DNA of 13,884 nt from assembly GCA_004335835.1 (NCBI GenBank), contig RWJK01001115.1, positions 1 to 13,884 of the forward strand, given 5' to 3'. The notes under the pieces are model-generated. The model searched no databases and was not told where the DNA came from. It saw only the letters and a program-made list of their open reading frames with translations. Numbering within the stretch: position 1 is the first letter of the stretch; the number at the start of each line of letters is the position of its first letter. This document shows positions 1 through 9,156 of this stretch, piece after piece. The position numbers and the translations under genes are program-made. Source of the DNA: Scenedesmus sp. ARA3 (Eukaryota > Chlorophyta > Chlorophyceae > Sphaeropleales > Scenedesmaceae).

Positions 1-58
<58 letters not shown>
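1..58. repeat. (AGC)n microsatellite at the left edge
   Basis: Nineteen uninterrupted AGC units run into the window edge. On the sense strand of the LRR gene this is (CTG)n, probably intronic or just past the visible part of exon 6. Confidence 0.97.
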
Positions 59-2761
59 CATTGACGCGATATTCATGCCTAGGCACCCATGCAGCAGCAG
101 CAGCTTCAGCACCTCAAGCTTGGTGTCATGCTTAAACGCGCCTGCAGCAGCAGCAGCGGCAGCGGTTTTGGTCATGCTTTGCACGCACAGCGGGCGCACG
201 CATGCACCTCACGTATTGGCGACGCTTTGCCTTGCTGCAGCAGTCTGCAGCAGAGTACACCAACCGTGGATATACAGAATCGGTGTCTCCTTTTAGACGT
301 CACACAATTCCACAGCGCAGGCAGTCATGCTAACATGTAACATATTGGTTTTCTGCTGAGCGTGGCGCTCCTCCAACCTGTGATGGTGGCTGCCCCTGCC
401 ATAACAACACTAAACATAACACGTAACAGCCATCACCTGTGATTGTCGCCGCTCCTGCCGGCCCCAGCGGGTTGTAACCAAGCTCCAGCAGCGCAAGGCT
501 GGCAAGCGCACATCCGGAATGCACAACAACCATAACCAATAATATCTCAAAGATCAAACCGAGATCAAAACCGATTTCAAGGCAACACGAACCACCTGTG
601 ATAGTTGCTGCCCGCGCGGGACCCAGTGGGTTGTACCAAAGCTCCAGCAGCGCCAGGCTGGCACAAACATACAGCAGGCATGCACAAGCTCAAAATATAA
701 AGCTAACTGGTGCTGACTGGTTAAATCAATCATCAACATACTGTTTGTTACCTGTAATTGTCGCTGCTCCTGCGGGCCCCAGCGGGTTGTACCCAAGCTC
801 CAGCAGCGCCAGGCTAGGGTGGCTCATCAGTGCAGCAGCCAGTGCAGTTGCACTCTCAGGGCCTGCATCGTTGCCCCCTAAGTCCAGGTTCTTCAGCGAC
901 CTGCGCACACATCAGAACACAGCGTTAACTTCGGGACTGTATTGACAATGACAAGCCACTGGGTCTGCGGCAGACACCCTCCCTGCAACTCAACCACCTT
1001 ACGCGGAGTACACCACACAACGCCACACAGCGCAGCACTCACTTGCACTCCTTGAAGGCTGGCGCCAGCTTGGCCATGCCTGCGTCCCTGATCTCAATCA
1101 TGTACATGTTGAACTCGACAACCTTCTCAGCCTTGCCGTGCAGCAGCCTATGATCAGGTTGCAGTGCAATAGCTGCCAGCTGCTTCTTGCGACACGTGAG
1201 CCACAAAGACAGCTGTACAATCCATTGATGCCCTCCTGTAAACTGGACCGCCACGCAAAGTACACCACACAACGCCACACAGCGCTGCGCTCACTTGCAC
1301 TCCTTGAAGGCTGGCGCCAGCTTGGCCATGCCTGCGTCCCCGATCTCATTCATGTACATGTTGAACTCGACAAGCTTCTCAGCCTTGCCGTGCAGCAGCC
1401 GCGCCAGAGGCTCAGCGGCAGCGGGGCTCAGGCTGTTGTTGCCAATGTCAAGGAGCTTGAGGGGTGCCTCCCGGCTCTACAGCAGCAGCAGCAGCAACAG
1501 CAGCAGCACCAGCAGCAGCAACATGGTCAGGCATGCTAGATTATGGTCGGGGAGCTGAGGCTGTTGTTGCCAATGTCCAGCAGCTTGAGGGGTGCCTCAC
1601 GGCTCTGCAGCAGCAGCAGCAGCAGCAGCAGCGGCAGCAACAACAGGGTCAGGCATGGTGGCTGGCGGCAGCGGGTTGAGGCTGTTGTTGTCAATGTGCA
1701 GCAGCTTGAACGGCGCTTCACGGCTCTGTGGCAGCAGCAGCAGCAGCCGCCGTCGCAGCAGCAGCAGCGACAGGGTCAGGTATGGTGAGTGGCGGCTGCA
1801 GGGCTGAGGCCGACGTTGCCGGTGTCCAGCAGCTTCAGCAGCACAGTGGTCAGTGCCCCCACGCCTACCTCGTGGCTGCGGCAGGTTTGAGCCAACGCTC
1901 CTAAGCTTTCAAGTTGATCAGTGCGGCAGGTGAACCCTCACCAGCAGTGCAGTGGCCAGTGCCTCCACGCCTTCATCGCCCAGCTCGTTGCCCTTGATGG
2001 CCAGCTCAGCCAGGCTCATCACAGCACCTTGGACCACACAGTGCTCCAAGCCATAATGGCTGAGCCGGAGGGTAAAGAAAACCAGGCACTGATTAGGCAC
2101 GACCCAGGGCAGGTACGGTTCTCTACAAGCAACTACCTGTACAAAAGTATGAGACTTTCAACATTTGATTACACACAACGCAGCCCGCCTCACCAGCAGC
2201 GCAGTGGCCAGTGCCTCCACGCCTTCATCACCAAGCTCGTTGCCCTTGATGGCCAGCTCAGACAGGCTCTTGTTCTGCACCAGGGCCTCAGCCAGGGCCT
2301 TGGCTCCCTCAACCCCGATGTAGTTGTCACTGAGGGTGAGGCTGGACAGTGTTGTGTTGGCTGCCAGGGCCTCCGCCAGCGCCTTGGCGCCTGCCACATC
2401 AATGGCGTTTCCGCTGCAAATGAGCAGAGTAAACAGTGGAGTGCAGCAGGGCAAACAGCAGAGAAAAGCGCTTGCAGGTGTGTTTCAACGGAGGCTGGAC
2501 AGTGTGGTGTTGGCTGCAAGGGCGTCCGCGAGCACCTTTGCGCCTGCAACATCGATGGCATTGCCGCTGCACAAAAGTGAGAGTGCTGCTGGTGCTGCTG
2601 CTATATATCACATCCCACCACGTATTCTGCCTTATTCACCTCACCCTCACAATGCCTGCCCTACCCCACCACCCCCAGCACCCACTGCCAGCTCCTGCAG
2701 CTGCATGCCATGCATCCTAGCCCTGCTGCAACCAACTGTGGCTGCTGTTGCTGCTGCTGCC

Positions 2762-2799
<38 letters not shown>

Positions 2800-4144
2800 G
2801 GCTGCGCCAGAGCTACTACCAGCCACCAGCTTGCAACCAAGCAGCCAGGCCGCACCTGAGGTCCAGCTTCTGCAGCGTGCTTCAGCTTGAGCCCCTCAGC
2901 CAGCGCTGCTGCTGCTGCTGCTGCTGCCTGATGGCTGTTCAACTCAGCCACCAACATGCTTAACAAACCCTCAGCACGCACCTGAAGTCCAGCTCCTGCA
3001 GCATGCGTGTTAAGCTTGAGGCCCTCAGCTGCTGCTGCTGCTGCTGCCTGACGGCCCCAGTGCACCCGTCAGCCACCAATGCGTCTCATCAATGCATTCA
3101 AAAACGCACCTGAGGTCCAGCTTCTGCAGTGTTGTGTTGAGCTTGAGCCCCTCAGCCAGCGCTGCTGCCCCGGCATCCCCGATGCCGTTGGTGCCCAGGT
3201 CAAGGCTCAGCAGCAGCCCATTGCCCGACAGCTTCTGAGCCAGCAGCGCAGCACCCTCGTCACCTGAGGCACAGCAACAGCAGCAGCAGCAGCAGCAGCA
3301 GCGGTAGTGAGAAAACAGGAAGGGTAACTGCTGCGCTTGGGAGCTGGGCGCGCGGAGGTGCACTTGTTGATTCAACCCAGCGCACACCAAACCCACCTAG
3401 GTTGTTGGTGTGCAGCTTCAGGTGCTGCAGCGCACAAGTAGGCAGCACCTCGCTGAGCTGTGCCACGCCAAGCTTGCCCATGCCATTGTTACTGAAGTCA
3501 GCCGCCAGGCACACCGTATTAAACGCCAGCGCCTCAACCACATATGCAGTGCCCTCATCCCCGAGGCTTTTAGCTGACAGGTCAGCAGTGGGGCTGTTTT
3601 GCAGCAGGCTGGACATGTCATTGAGCCGGGATGCGGCCTCTCGCTGCAGCTTCTTTGCGTTCAGGCCTTGCGCTACTGCCTCAAAGCCGCTGCTGGCTGC
3701 GTGGCGGGCTGCGCCGGAGATGAATGTACGGTACGTCCACAGCACCACGCCTGCTGCGAGCGCTGCTGCTGCGAGGTAGTAAACTGGCAGCTGCCCTGCG
3801 GGTTTGGCTGCTGTTGCTGCTGCGGGTGATTGCGTGCTGGATGATATTACGGAGAGTTCTTGCACGCGTCTGCTGGCTGCGATGCTGCTGCTGCTAAGGG
3901 CCTGCTGCTGCGGCTCTGGAACCGCTTCTGCTGCATGCTGCTGTTGATCAGCAGCTGTTTGTGCGAGGCTGGTGTTTGCTGCTGCATCCCTTTTGCTGCT
4001 GGCATACAAACGTGCCGAACGCGCTTGCTTGCCAGGCCTGATGGGTTTGCTGCTGAAGGGGGTGATGCTTCTGCTGCTATGCAGTAGCTGGGCAGCAGCA
4101 CAGCTGTTTCTGCTGCACACCGACGCCTGCGCGTAGCGCAGCAT
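1..4144 (-). CDS. Organelle-targeted, membrane-anchored leucine-rich-repeat protein, EMB2004-like (3' partial)
   Basis: Exons joined by GT-AG sites with agreeing phase: 4144-3397, 3263-3110, 2413-2194, 1476-1295, 900-752, and possibly 141 leftward; the end lies outside the window. About 484 residues are visible before exon 6. Residues 1-50 are rich in Ser, Arg and Ala with almost no acidic residues, as in a plastid (or mitochondrial) transit peptide. One hydrophobic helix lies at about 119-142 (VYYLAAAALAAGVVLW). From about 187 on there are ribonuclease-inhibitor-type repeats of 28-29 residues (LDLGTNGIGDAG, LTLSDNYIGVEG, LDIGNNSLSP, FNMYMNEIGDAG, LELGYNPLGPAG). From memory, the order and the NMYMNEIGD and LGYNPLGP blocks match plant EMB2004 (At1g10510), an embryo-essential plastid LRR protein of unknown biochemistry; this ortholog call is inference. 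The frame is also open upstream to an ATG at 4552, but the 4144 start gives a cleaner transit peptide. Poly-Gln and poly-Ala linkers precede the helix. Confidence 0.8.
377..665 (-). repeat. Three decayed copies of the 3' edge of LRR exon 5
   Basis: Copies at 377-400 (short), 436-505 and 595-665 match exon 5's end at 751-822, which encodes LALLELGYNPLGPAG. Each spans the exon end and the donor region; spacings are 59, 159 and 156 bp. The 436 copy carries an in-frame stop in the exon sense (GGTTAC to the equivalent of a changed codon is minor), and the donor region differs between copies. All lie in the intron 142-751, downstream of the true exon in the direction of transcription. Confidence 0.8.
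975..1148 (-). repeat. Copy of the 3' edge of LRR exon 4 with its donor site (252-bp offset)
   Basis: It matches 1227-1400 at an offset of exactly 252 bp, covering about 35 codons of exon 4's end and the intron beyond. The copy keeps an open frame (NMYMIEIRDAGMAKLAP against NMYMNEIGDAGMAKLAP) and a good donor (AAGTGAGT at about 1044-1037), so it is one of the least decayed copies in the window. It lies in the intron 901-1294. Confidence 0.9.
1549..1850 (-). repeat. Three copies of the 5' edge of LRR exon 4, each with a CTG-rich acceptor
   Basis: Units at about 1549-1606, 1670-1728 and 1800-1850 repeat the exon start at 1421-1476 (SREAPLKLLDIGNNSLS), at spacings of 128, 121 and 128 bp. The first two are preceded on the sense strand by a (CTG)n tract and an AG, like the true acceptor. 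The 1549 copy runs into a stop soon after the similarity ends. All lie in the intron 1477-2193, upstream of the exon used. Confidence 0.85.
1937..2021 (-). repeat. Copy of the 3' edge of LRR exon 3 with its donor (252-bp offset)
   Basis: It matches 2189-2273 at exactly 252 bp and repeats LAELAIKGNELGDEGVEALATALL plus the GTGAGG donor as GTGAGG. The similarity ends abruptly inside the exon part. It lies in the intron 1477-2193. Confidence 0.88.
2493..2566 (-). repeat. Copy of the 5' edge of LRR exon 3 with its acceptor
   Basis: It matches 2340-2413 at 153 bp and repeats the TGCAG acceptor and GNAIDVAGAK..LAANTTLSSL, then reaches a stop where the similarity ends. It lies in the intron 2414-3109, upstream of the true exon. 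Confidence 0.88.
2742..2803. repeat. (CTG)n microsatellite in the LRR intron
   Basis: A long CTG run, with one CCC interruption, lies in the intron 2414-3109. It reads as (CAG)n on the LRR gene's sense strand, the opposite orientation to the acceptor tracts, so it is not a pyrimidine tract. Confidence 0.9.
2852..3040 (-). repeat. Two copies of the 3' edge of LRR exon 2 with donor
   Basis: Copies begin at 2978 and 2852; the true exon edge begins at 3106 (spacings 128 and 126 bp). They encode decayed forms of LAEGLKLNTTLQKLDL, with small deletions that break the frame, and merge into CAG-type triplet tracts on the sense strand. They lie in the intron 2414-3109. Confidence 0.85.
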
Positions 4145-4811
4145 GATTAACTCTAGTCTGAGCGGACCCAGGTGGAACAACTGTGTTCGACGTGAGTCTG
4201 CTGCAAGATCGTTCAATGTATTGCTTTTGAAAGCGGGCACCTTTCGTTGTGTCTTAAGAGCTATCTTCCTGTTGGATCTGGTTTCAAATGGCTTTCCTGT
4301 CAACTGCGACTGCCCTCCGACATCGTTTGCGCAGCGATCAGACAACAGTGTGTTGCTGTCGTGGTAGTGACACGTTGGCATTTCTGATGTTTGTGCGCAC
4401 CGGCTCAAGCTCGTCGCACATACTTCTGTATAGTGGTATGTAGCCTTTTCAAAATGTTTAAATTTTGGTTGCATGTGTTGCGTGTGCCTGGAGTATCTGA
4501 ATGCCACTCCAGCTGCAACAGTCAACAGTGACTGCAGCAAGATCTCAAACACATCTTCCCAGCCTGACTGGTTTCAATGAGTCGGCCTAGTATTTGAACT
4601 AAAACATATCAGCACGCCCGCCTTGACGTGCTATTTGTCTGTCATGGCAGGACCATCAGCAGCGCTCCATCCACAGCAGGTCATGGGTCCCCTCCTAGTG
4701 ACAGGCCCATGCGGGCTTGCCCGGTGCTCTACTGCTCTGAACACAACATATGTTGCCCCTCAAACAACGGCACAACATATGGCATTGGCTGCACAGCGCC
4801 GCAGTTGGCCA
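4145..4811. promoter_or_regulatory. Intergenic: EGY2 3' UTR and LRR-gene 5' region
   Basis: These 667 bp lie between the EGY2 stop and the LRR gene's preferred start; both genes run leftward. The LRR frame stays open upstream to an ATG at 4552, but the added residues resemble no part of an LRR protein and would bury the transit peptide. I found no minus-strand TGTAA for the EGY2 3' end. Nothing else is recognisable. Confidence 0.5.
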
Positions 4812-7801
4812 TTAGAATGGCGAAGGGTTGGGCAGCTGCTGCAGGGCCAGCAGGTATTCCACAGGGTAGGGCAGCAGCACCAGCAGCGGCAGCGCATACA
4901 GCGCACGCGCGATGTTCCTGTTGGGGTTGCTCTCAGCTGGCTCAGACAGCTCCTCCTGCAAGCAGGGCAGGGCACAGCAGACGCATCATCAACGACTTCT
5001 AGCAGCGGTGAAGTTGACAACAGTAGAACCAACCCAGGTGGCTGTCGCCTTGCCAAGGAGCCAGTGGCTCGCTGGCTCAGCTATCTTGAGTCTCATACAC
5101 TTGATCTCAATGGGTGGTGGCACACCAGCTTCGCTAAGCGGCTGTTCCTCGTGCTGTAGGTTTGCCCAGCTGCTGTGACAGTAGACACAGCCTGCAGCTG
5201 CGAACTCAGCAATGGCAAATGGGCTCCGCTGTTCTTACACCTAGCCTGCAGCAGAAGCTGTTACCACTGCTGCTGCTGCTGCCGCCAGCTGCTGCTCACC
5301 TGGCAGGGCAGGATGGGTCCGCGCTGCAGCGCCAGCACCAGCACCACCCAGTAGAAGGCCAGCGGGTTGCTGAAGGAGAAGATGGCCAGACCTATCACAG
5401 TCAGCACGCCCACCGCCTGCGCAGCCCTGCAAGCGTTAAATTGCCAAAGGAATTATCAAGTTGACCAGTGGGGTTGACAAATTGAAGGAGAAGATGGCCA
5501 GACCAATCACAGTCAGCACACCCACTGCCTGCGCAGCCCTGTGGGAGGAGTACACACTGTGGCAAAAGGTGTCCAACGACCAGTGCCAGGTTCATTTCAA
5601 TATAGAAGTCAAGTTGACTGTTGTAAAGGCTTTGGCATTACACAGCTGGTGGATGCCAGCGTTAACAGCGTTGAAGGCACACGCCAAGAGACTGTGGGTG
5701 ATCATTCAGCAACTGCCCGGTGTCATCCGCCACTGCGCAGAGCATGCCGCATGCATGGCATGTCCAGCGCTCAACTGTGCCGTGGTGACAAGCCAGTAGG
5801 ACTCCGCCCCCGCTGGTGGCAAAGAAATGCACGTGCAGCCTCACCTGCGCCCGAAGCAGGCCAGTGCTATGCAGCCGCACATGCCAATTACAGCCCAGCA
5901 GATGCCACGCAACAGAACCACGCTGTAAAGCAGCATCACAATCACGCGATAGCCGCACCTGCGCCCGAAGCAGGCCAGTGCGATGCGGCCGCCGTCCAGC
6001 TCCCCAGTGGGCAGCAGGTTGAGGGAGTTGACCACAAGGCCCGCCCAGCCCGCCACAAACAGGCTGCTCACTTGCACCTGCGCGAGCGCAAACAGACATG
6101 CAAGCAAACAGCCAAGGCAGCCAGGCAAATTCAAGAGCCTACTATGCCAGCCCCGCCCAGCTCGCCACAAACAAGTTGCTCACTTGCACCTGCGGCGAGG
6201 CAGGTGAACACAATTATAGAGCACAGATAGAGTGCAGACATGTGCACGCTTGACAACATGTTTTGCAGCAGACGCAGACTCTGCGTATCTGGTACGTTGC
6301 TGGGGAGTGTCAGCTTGCATGGCCTTGCCCAGGTGCTGCATTGGCTTTTTCAAGCATGGTCAACACTCCACAATGCTGGTGCAGTTGGGTTTGTCAACCA
6401 ACACAGGCACCACAAGCAACCATCCTTTGATACTATAAGGCTAGTCTAATTGCCGGTCATGGTAAGCCCCGCCTCAATTGGAATCATCCAACGATACAAC
6501 CGCCACACAGCAGCCGCCCATCATTTGGTTTAGCTGTTTGGTTGTTTTACCTCCCGCCTCGCCTCTGGGTTGGTCAGCGCCTCACCCAGCGCTGACTCAG
6601 CTGGCTTCCTCCAACAACTCAGGCACAACACAGAACTGTGCATCAACTGAGTTTAGTTGTTGGTTGCCGTCGTTCCTCACCTCTGGGTTGGCGAGTGCCT
6701 CCCCCAGTGCAGCCTGCCCCAGCAGCGCCACCAAAAAAGAGTCCGCCAGCCCAGGCGAGTCAATGCTGACATCACCCAGCCCCGCACTGCTCAGCGCCAG
6801 CCCCAGCAGCACCCCCAAATAAAACCACATGTCGAACCTGACCAACAACACTGCAAGTTGTTTGACATGTATGTCTTCCATTCTCACCTCTGGATTGGCC
6901 AGTGCCTCGCCCAGTGCAGCCTGCCCCAGCAGCGCCACCAGGAACGAGTCTGCCAGCCCGGGCGAGTCAATGCTGACATCGCCCAGCCCCGCACTGCTCA
7001 GCGCCAGCCCCAGCAGCAGCAGCGCCCCGCTGGCAGCACTGCCCCACAGGGGCCCCGCCACTGCCACATCTAGCAGGGTTTCGCGGTTTGGCACAAAGCC
7101 CTTGAAGCGCGTGATGCCGCCAAAGGACCCAAGGAAACCGAAGCCTGCAGGGATGATGAGGGGCAGGTATAGCTGCACACCGGCTTTGTTTGCGGCGACC
7201 CTGTGTGGCAGCAGCAAGGGAACAGGCAGGCGGAGAGTGGCATGGTGCGTCAACTGGATCCGTAAGAGTCCATTGCAGAGCAAGAAGCCAAAGCCGACTG
7301 GGATGATGAGGGGCAGGTACAGCTGCACGCCAGCCTTGTTTGCAGCAACCCTGTGGCAGCAGGGCAGGGAGGAGCAGCAGTGATTGGTTACCAAAACAGC
7401 CGATGCCAACTGGGATGTTCAGCGGCAGCTGCAGCTGCACGCCAGCCTTGTTTGAAGGAGGCGTGGAGCAAGGGAAGAGGAGGATGAGGTGGGGTGGTAG
7501 TGCTTGATGGTCCTTCGAAGTATGTTGCAATATGTCATCTAGCTGTGGGCCGTGCGTCGCCGCAGCACCTGCAGCCGGGAACATCCCGGCAGCAGCAGTG
7601 CAAGCAACACACACAAACACACTACTGCTGGCAAAGCTGCAGCCTGCCTGGATGCGGCACTTGTCAAGTACGCTGCCTGTTGTTCTACACAGCCATATGC
7701 AAACTTTCTGTCAACAGCTCACCTGTGGCCTGCCTCATGTGCCAGCAGCGTCAGCCAGAAGGCACCAGCCAGGGGCAGCGCCTCAATAATATCCTGCAGC
7801 A

Positions 7802-7839
<38 letters not shown>

Positions 7840-8902
7840 TGCAGCAGCAGTTGCAGTAGCAGGAGCGTTGTTGAGTCATATATATTGATGGGGCGCGCTG
7901 AAGGCACAGCCAACATACGTGCAGAGAGTAGCTGGAACTTGATGCCGCGATGCGAGCACAGGGATGCATAGCCCAAGACCACTAAGCCGAGTGATAGGGT
8001 GGCTGCCATGGTGATAGGGTGGCTGCCACGGTGATAGGGTGGCTGCCATACGACCTACCTGCTGCGACACGGGCGTGTAGAAGGGGTTGGTCAGCCACTG
8101 GAACAGCGGGATGCCTGCCGCCTGCAGGCTGCTGACCACGCTGAAGGCCCCGAAGGCCACCGCCAGCCATACCTCAGTCACGGGGCTCAGCACGCCCTCG
8201 CGCGCTGATGAGGGCAGCAGCACCGCGGTGGGCTTCTCTTCTTTGTCCTGCAGCAGGAAGATCTGCCACTGGTCGCCCATGACCTCCTGCAAACATACGG
8301 CAGCAAGCATGCGTGCAGCCGTGAGCAAAAGAGTGATGATACTGTGCAATGGTTTGCCATCTTCCCCTTCGTTGCAGTTTTGATTGGTTCCTTGAATGCT
8401 CCAAAAACTGGCACACAATTCATCAGCCAGCACAGGCACCGCTGTGGGCTTATCCTCCTTGTCCTGAAAAAGGAATACTTGCCACTGGTTGCCCATGGCC
8501 TCCTGCGAGCAGGTATGCAAGAACGTGTCTGCAGTCGTGAGCGAGAGGGTGCTAATCTTGTGGAATGCTGTACTGCCCCTCTTGGTTTGTGGTTCTGTGC
8601 CTTTGCACTACCACCAGTCCCAGCTAGCAGTGCTGCCTACTGTTTCCTGCCGCACCTGCAGCCGCTGCTTGAGCTTGGCGTAGGCCTCGCGAGGGTCCTT
8701 GCTGCGCACGTTGCCCTTGAACACCACGCCGTCCTGAACAACAGCAAGACAGCCAACACAACAAGTAGAACAAGTTGTCGATGAAGAGCGGCCAAGGGTT
8801 GCCCTTGATCGCCACGCCGTCTGCAGCCAGCAACAATAGGAGCAAGGCAATGCAGCCGGCAGCAACATGTCTGCTTGAGATCCCAAGGTGGCACAACACC
8901 TT

Positions 8903-8935
<33 letters not shown>

Positions 8936-9123
8936 CGCTGCTGCTGCTGCCCACTGCTGACAAGCGTCTGCTGTGACAATGTCGCACAACGCAGCGGAGT
9001 CCCACACGGTCACCAAAGCTGATCTTTGCTGTTGCTGCTGCTGTTGCCGCCGACAATGCTGTCGTTGTCCTGCTGCCGGTGCTGCCGCTGCTGCCGCGGC
9101 TGCCGCTGCTGCCACTGCCGCCG

Positions 9124-9156
<33 letters not shown>

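Noticed and set aside
1921..2580. 219-codon plus-strand open frame
   Set aside because: It is antisense to LRR exon 3 and its copies; the minus strand has the recognisable LRR motifs and splice sites.
4145..4552. N-terminal extension of the LRR protein to ATG 4552
   Set aside because: The extra 136 residues show no domain and would mask the transit peptide starting at 4144; treated as 5' UTR, though not excluded.
4956..5299. Exon-edge copy in the last EGY2 intron
   Set aside because: A weak resemblance near 5070-5090 to the exon 11 start was too short to support.
5541..6230. 229-codon plus-strand open frame
   Set aside because: It runs antisense to the NLLPTGELDGG exon and through introns, with no domain of its own.
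6657..7383. Plus-strand open frames over EGY2 exon 8
   Set aside because: They are antisense shadows; the minus strand encodes the GSFGGITRFKG region with correct phases.
7991..8050. CRISPR-like short repeats
   Set aside because: The units are directly adjacent with no spacers, and the region is an intron of a eukaryotic gene.
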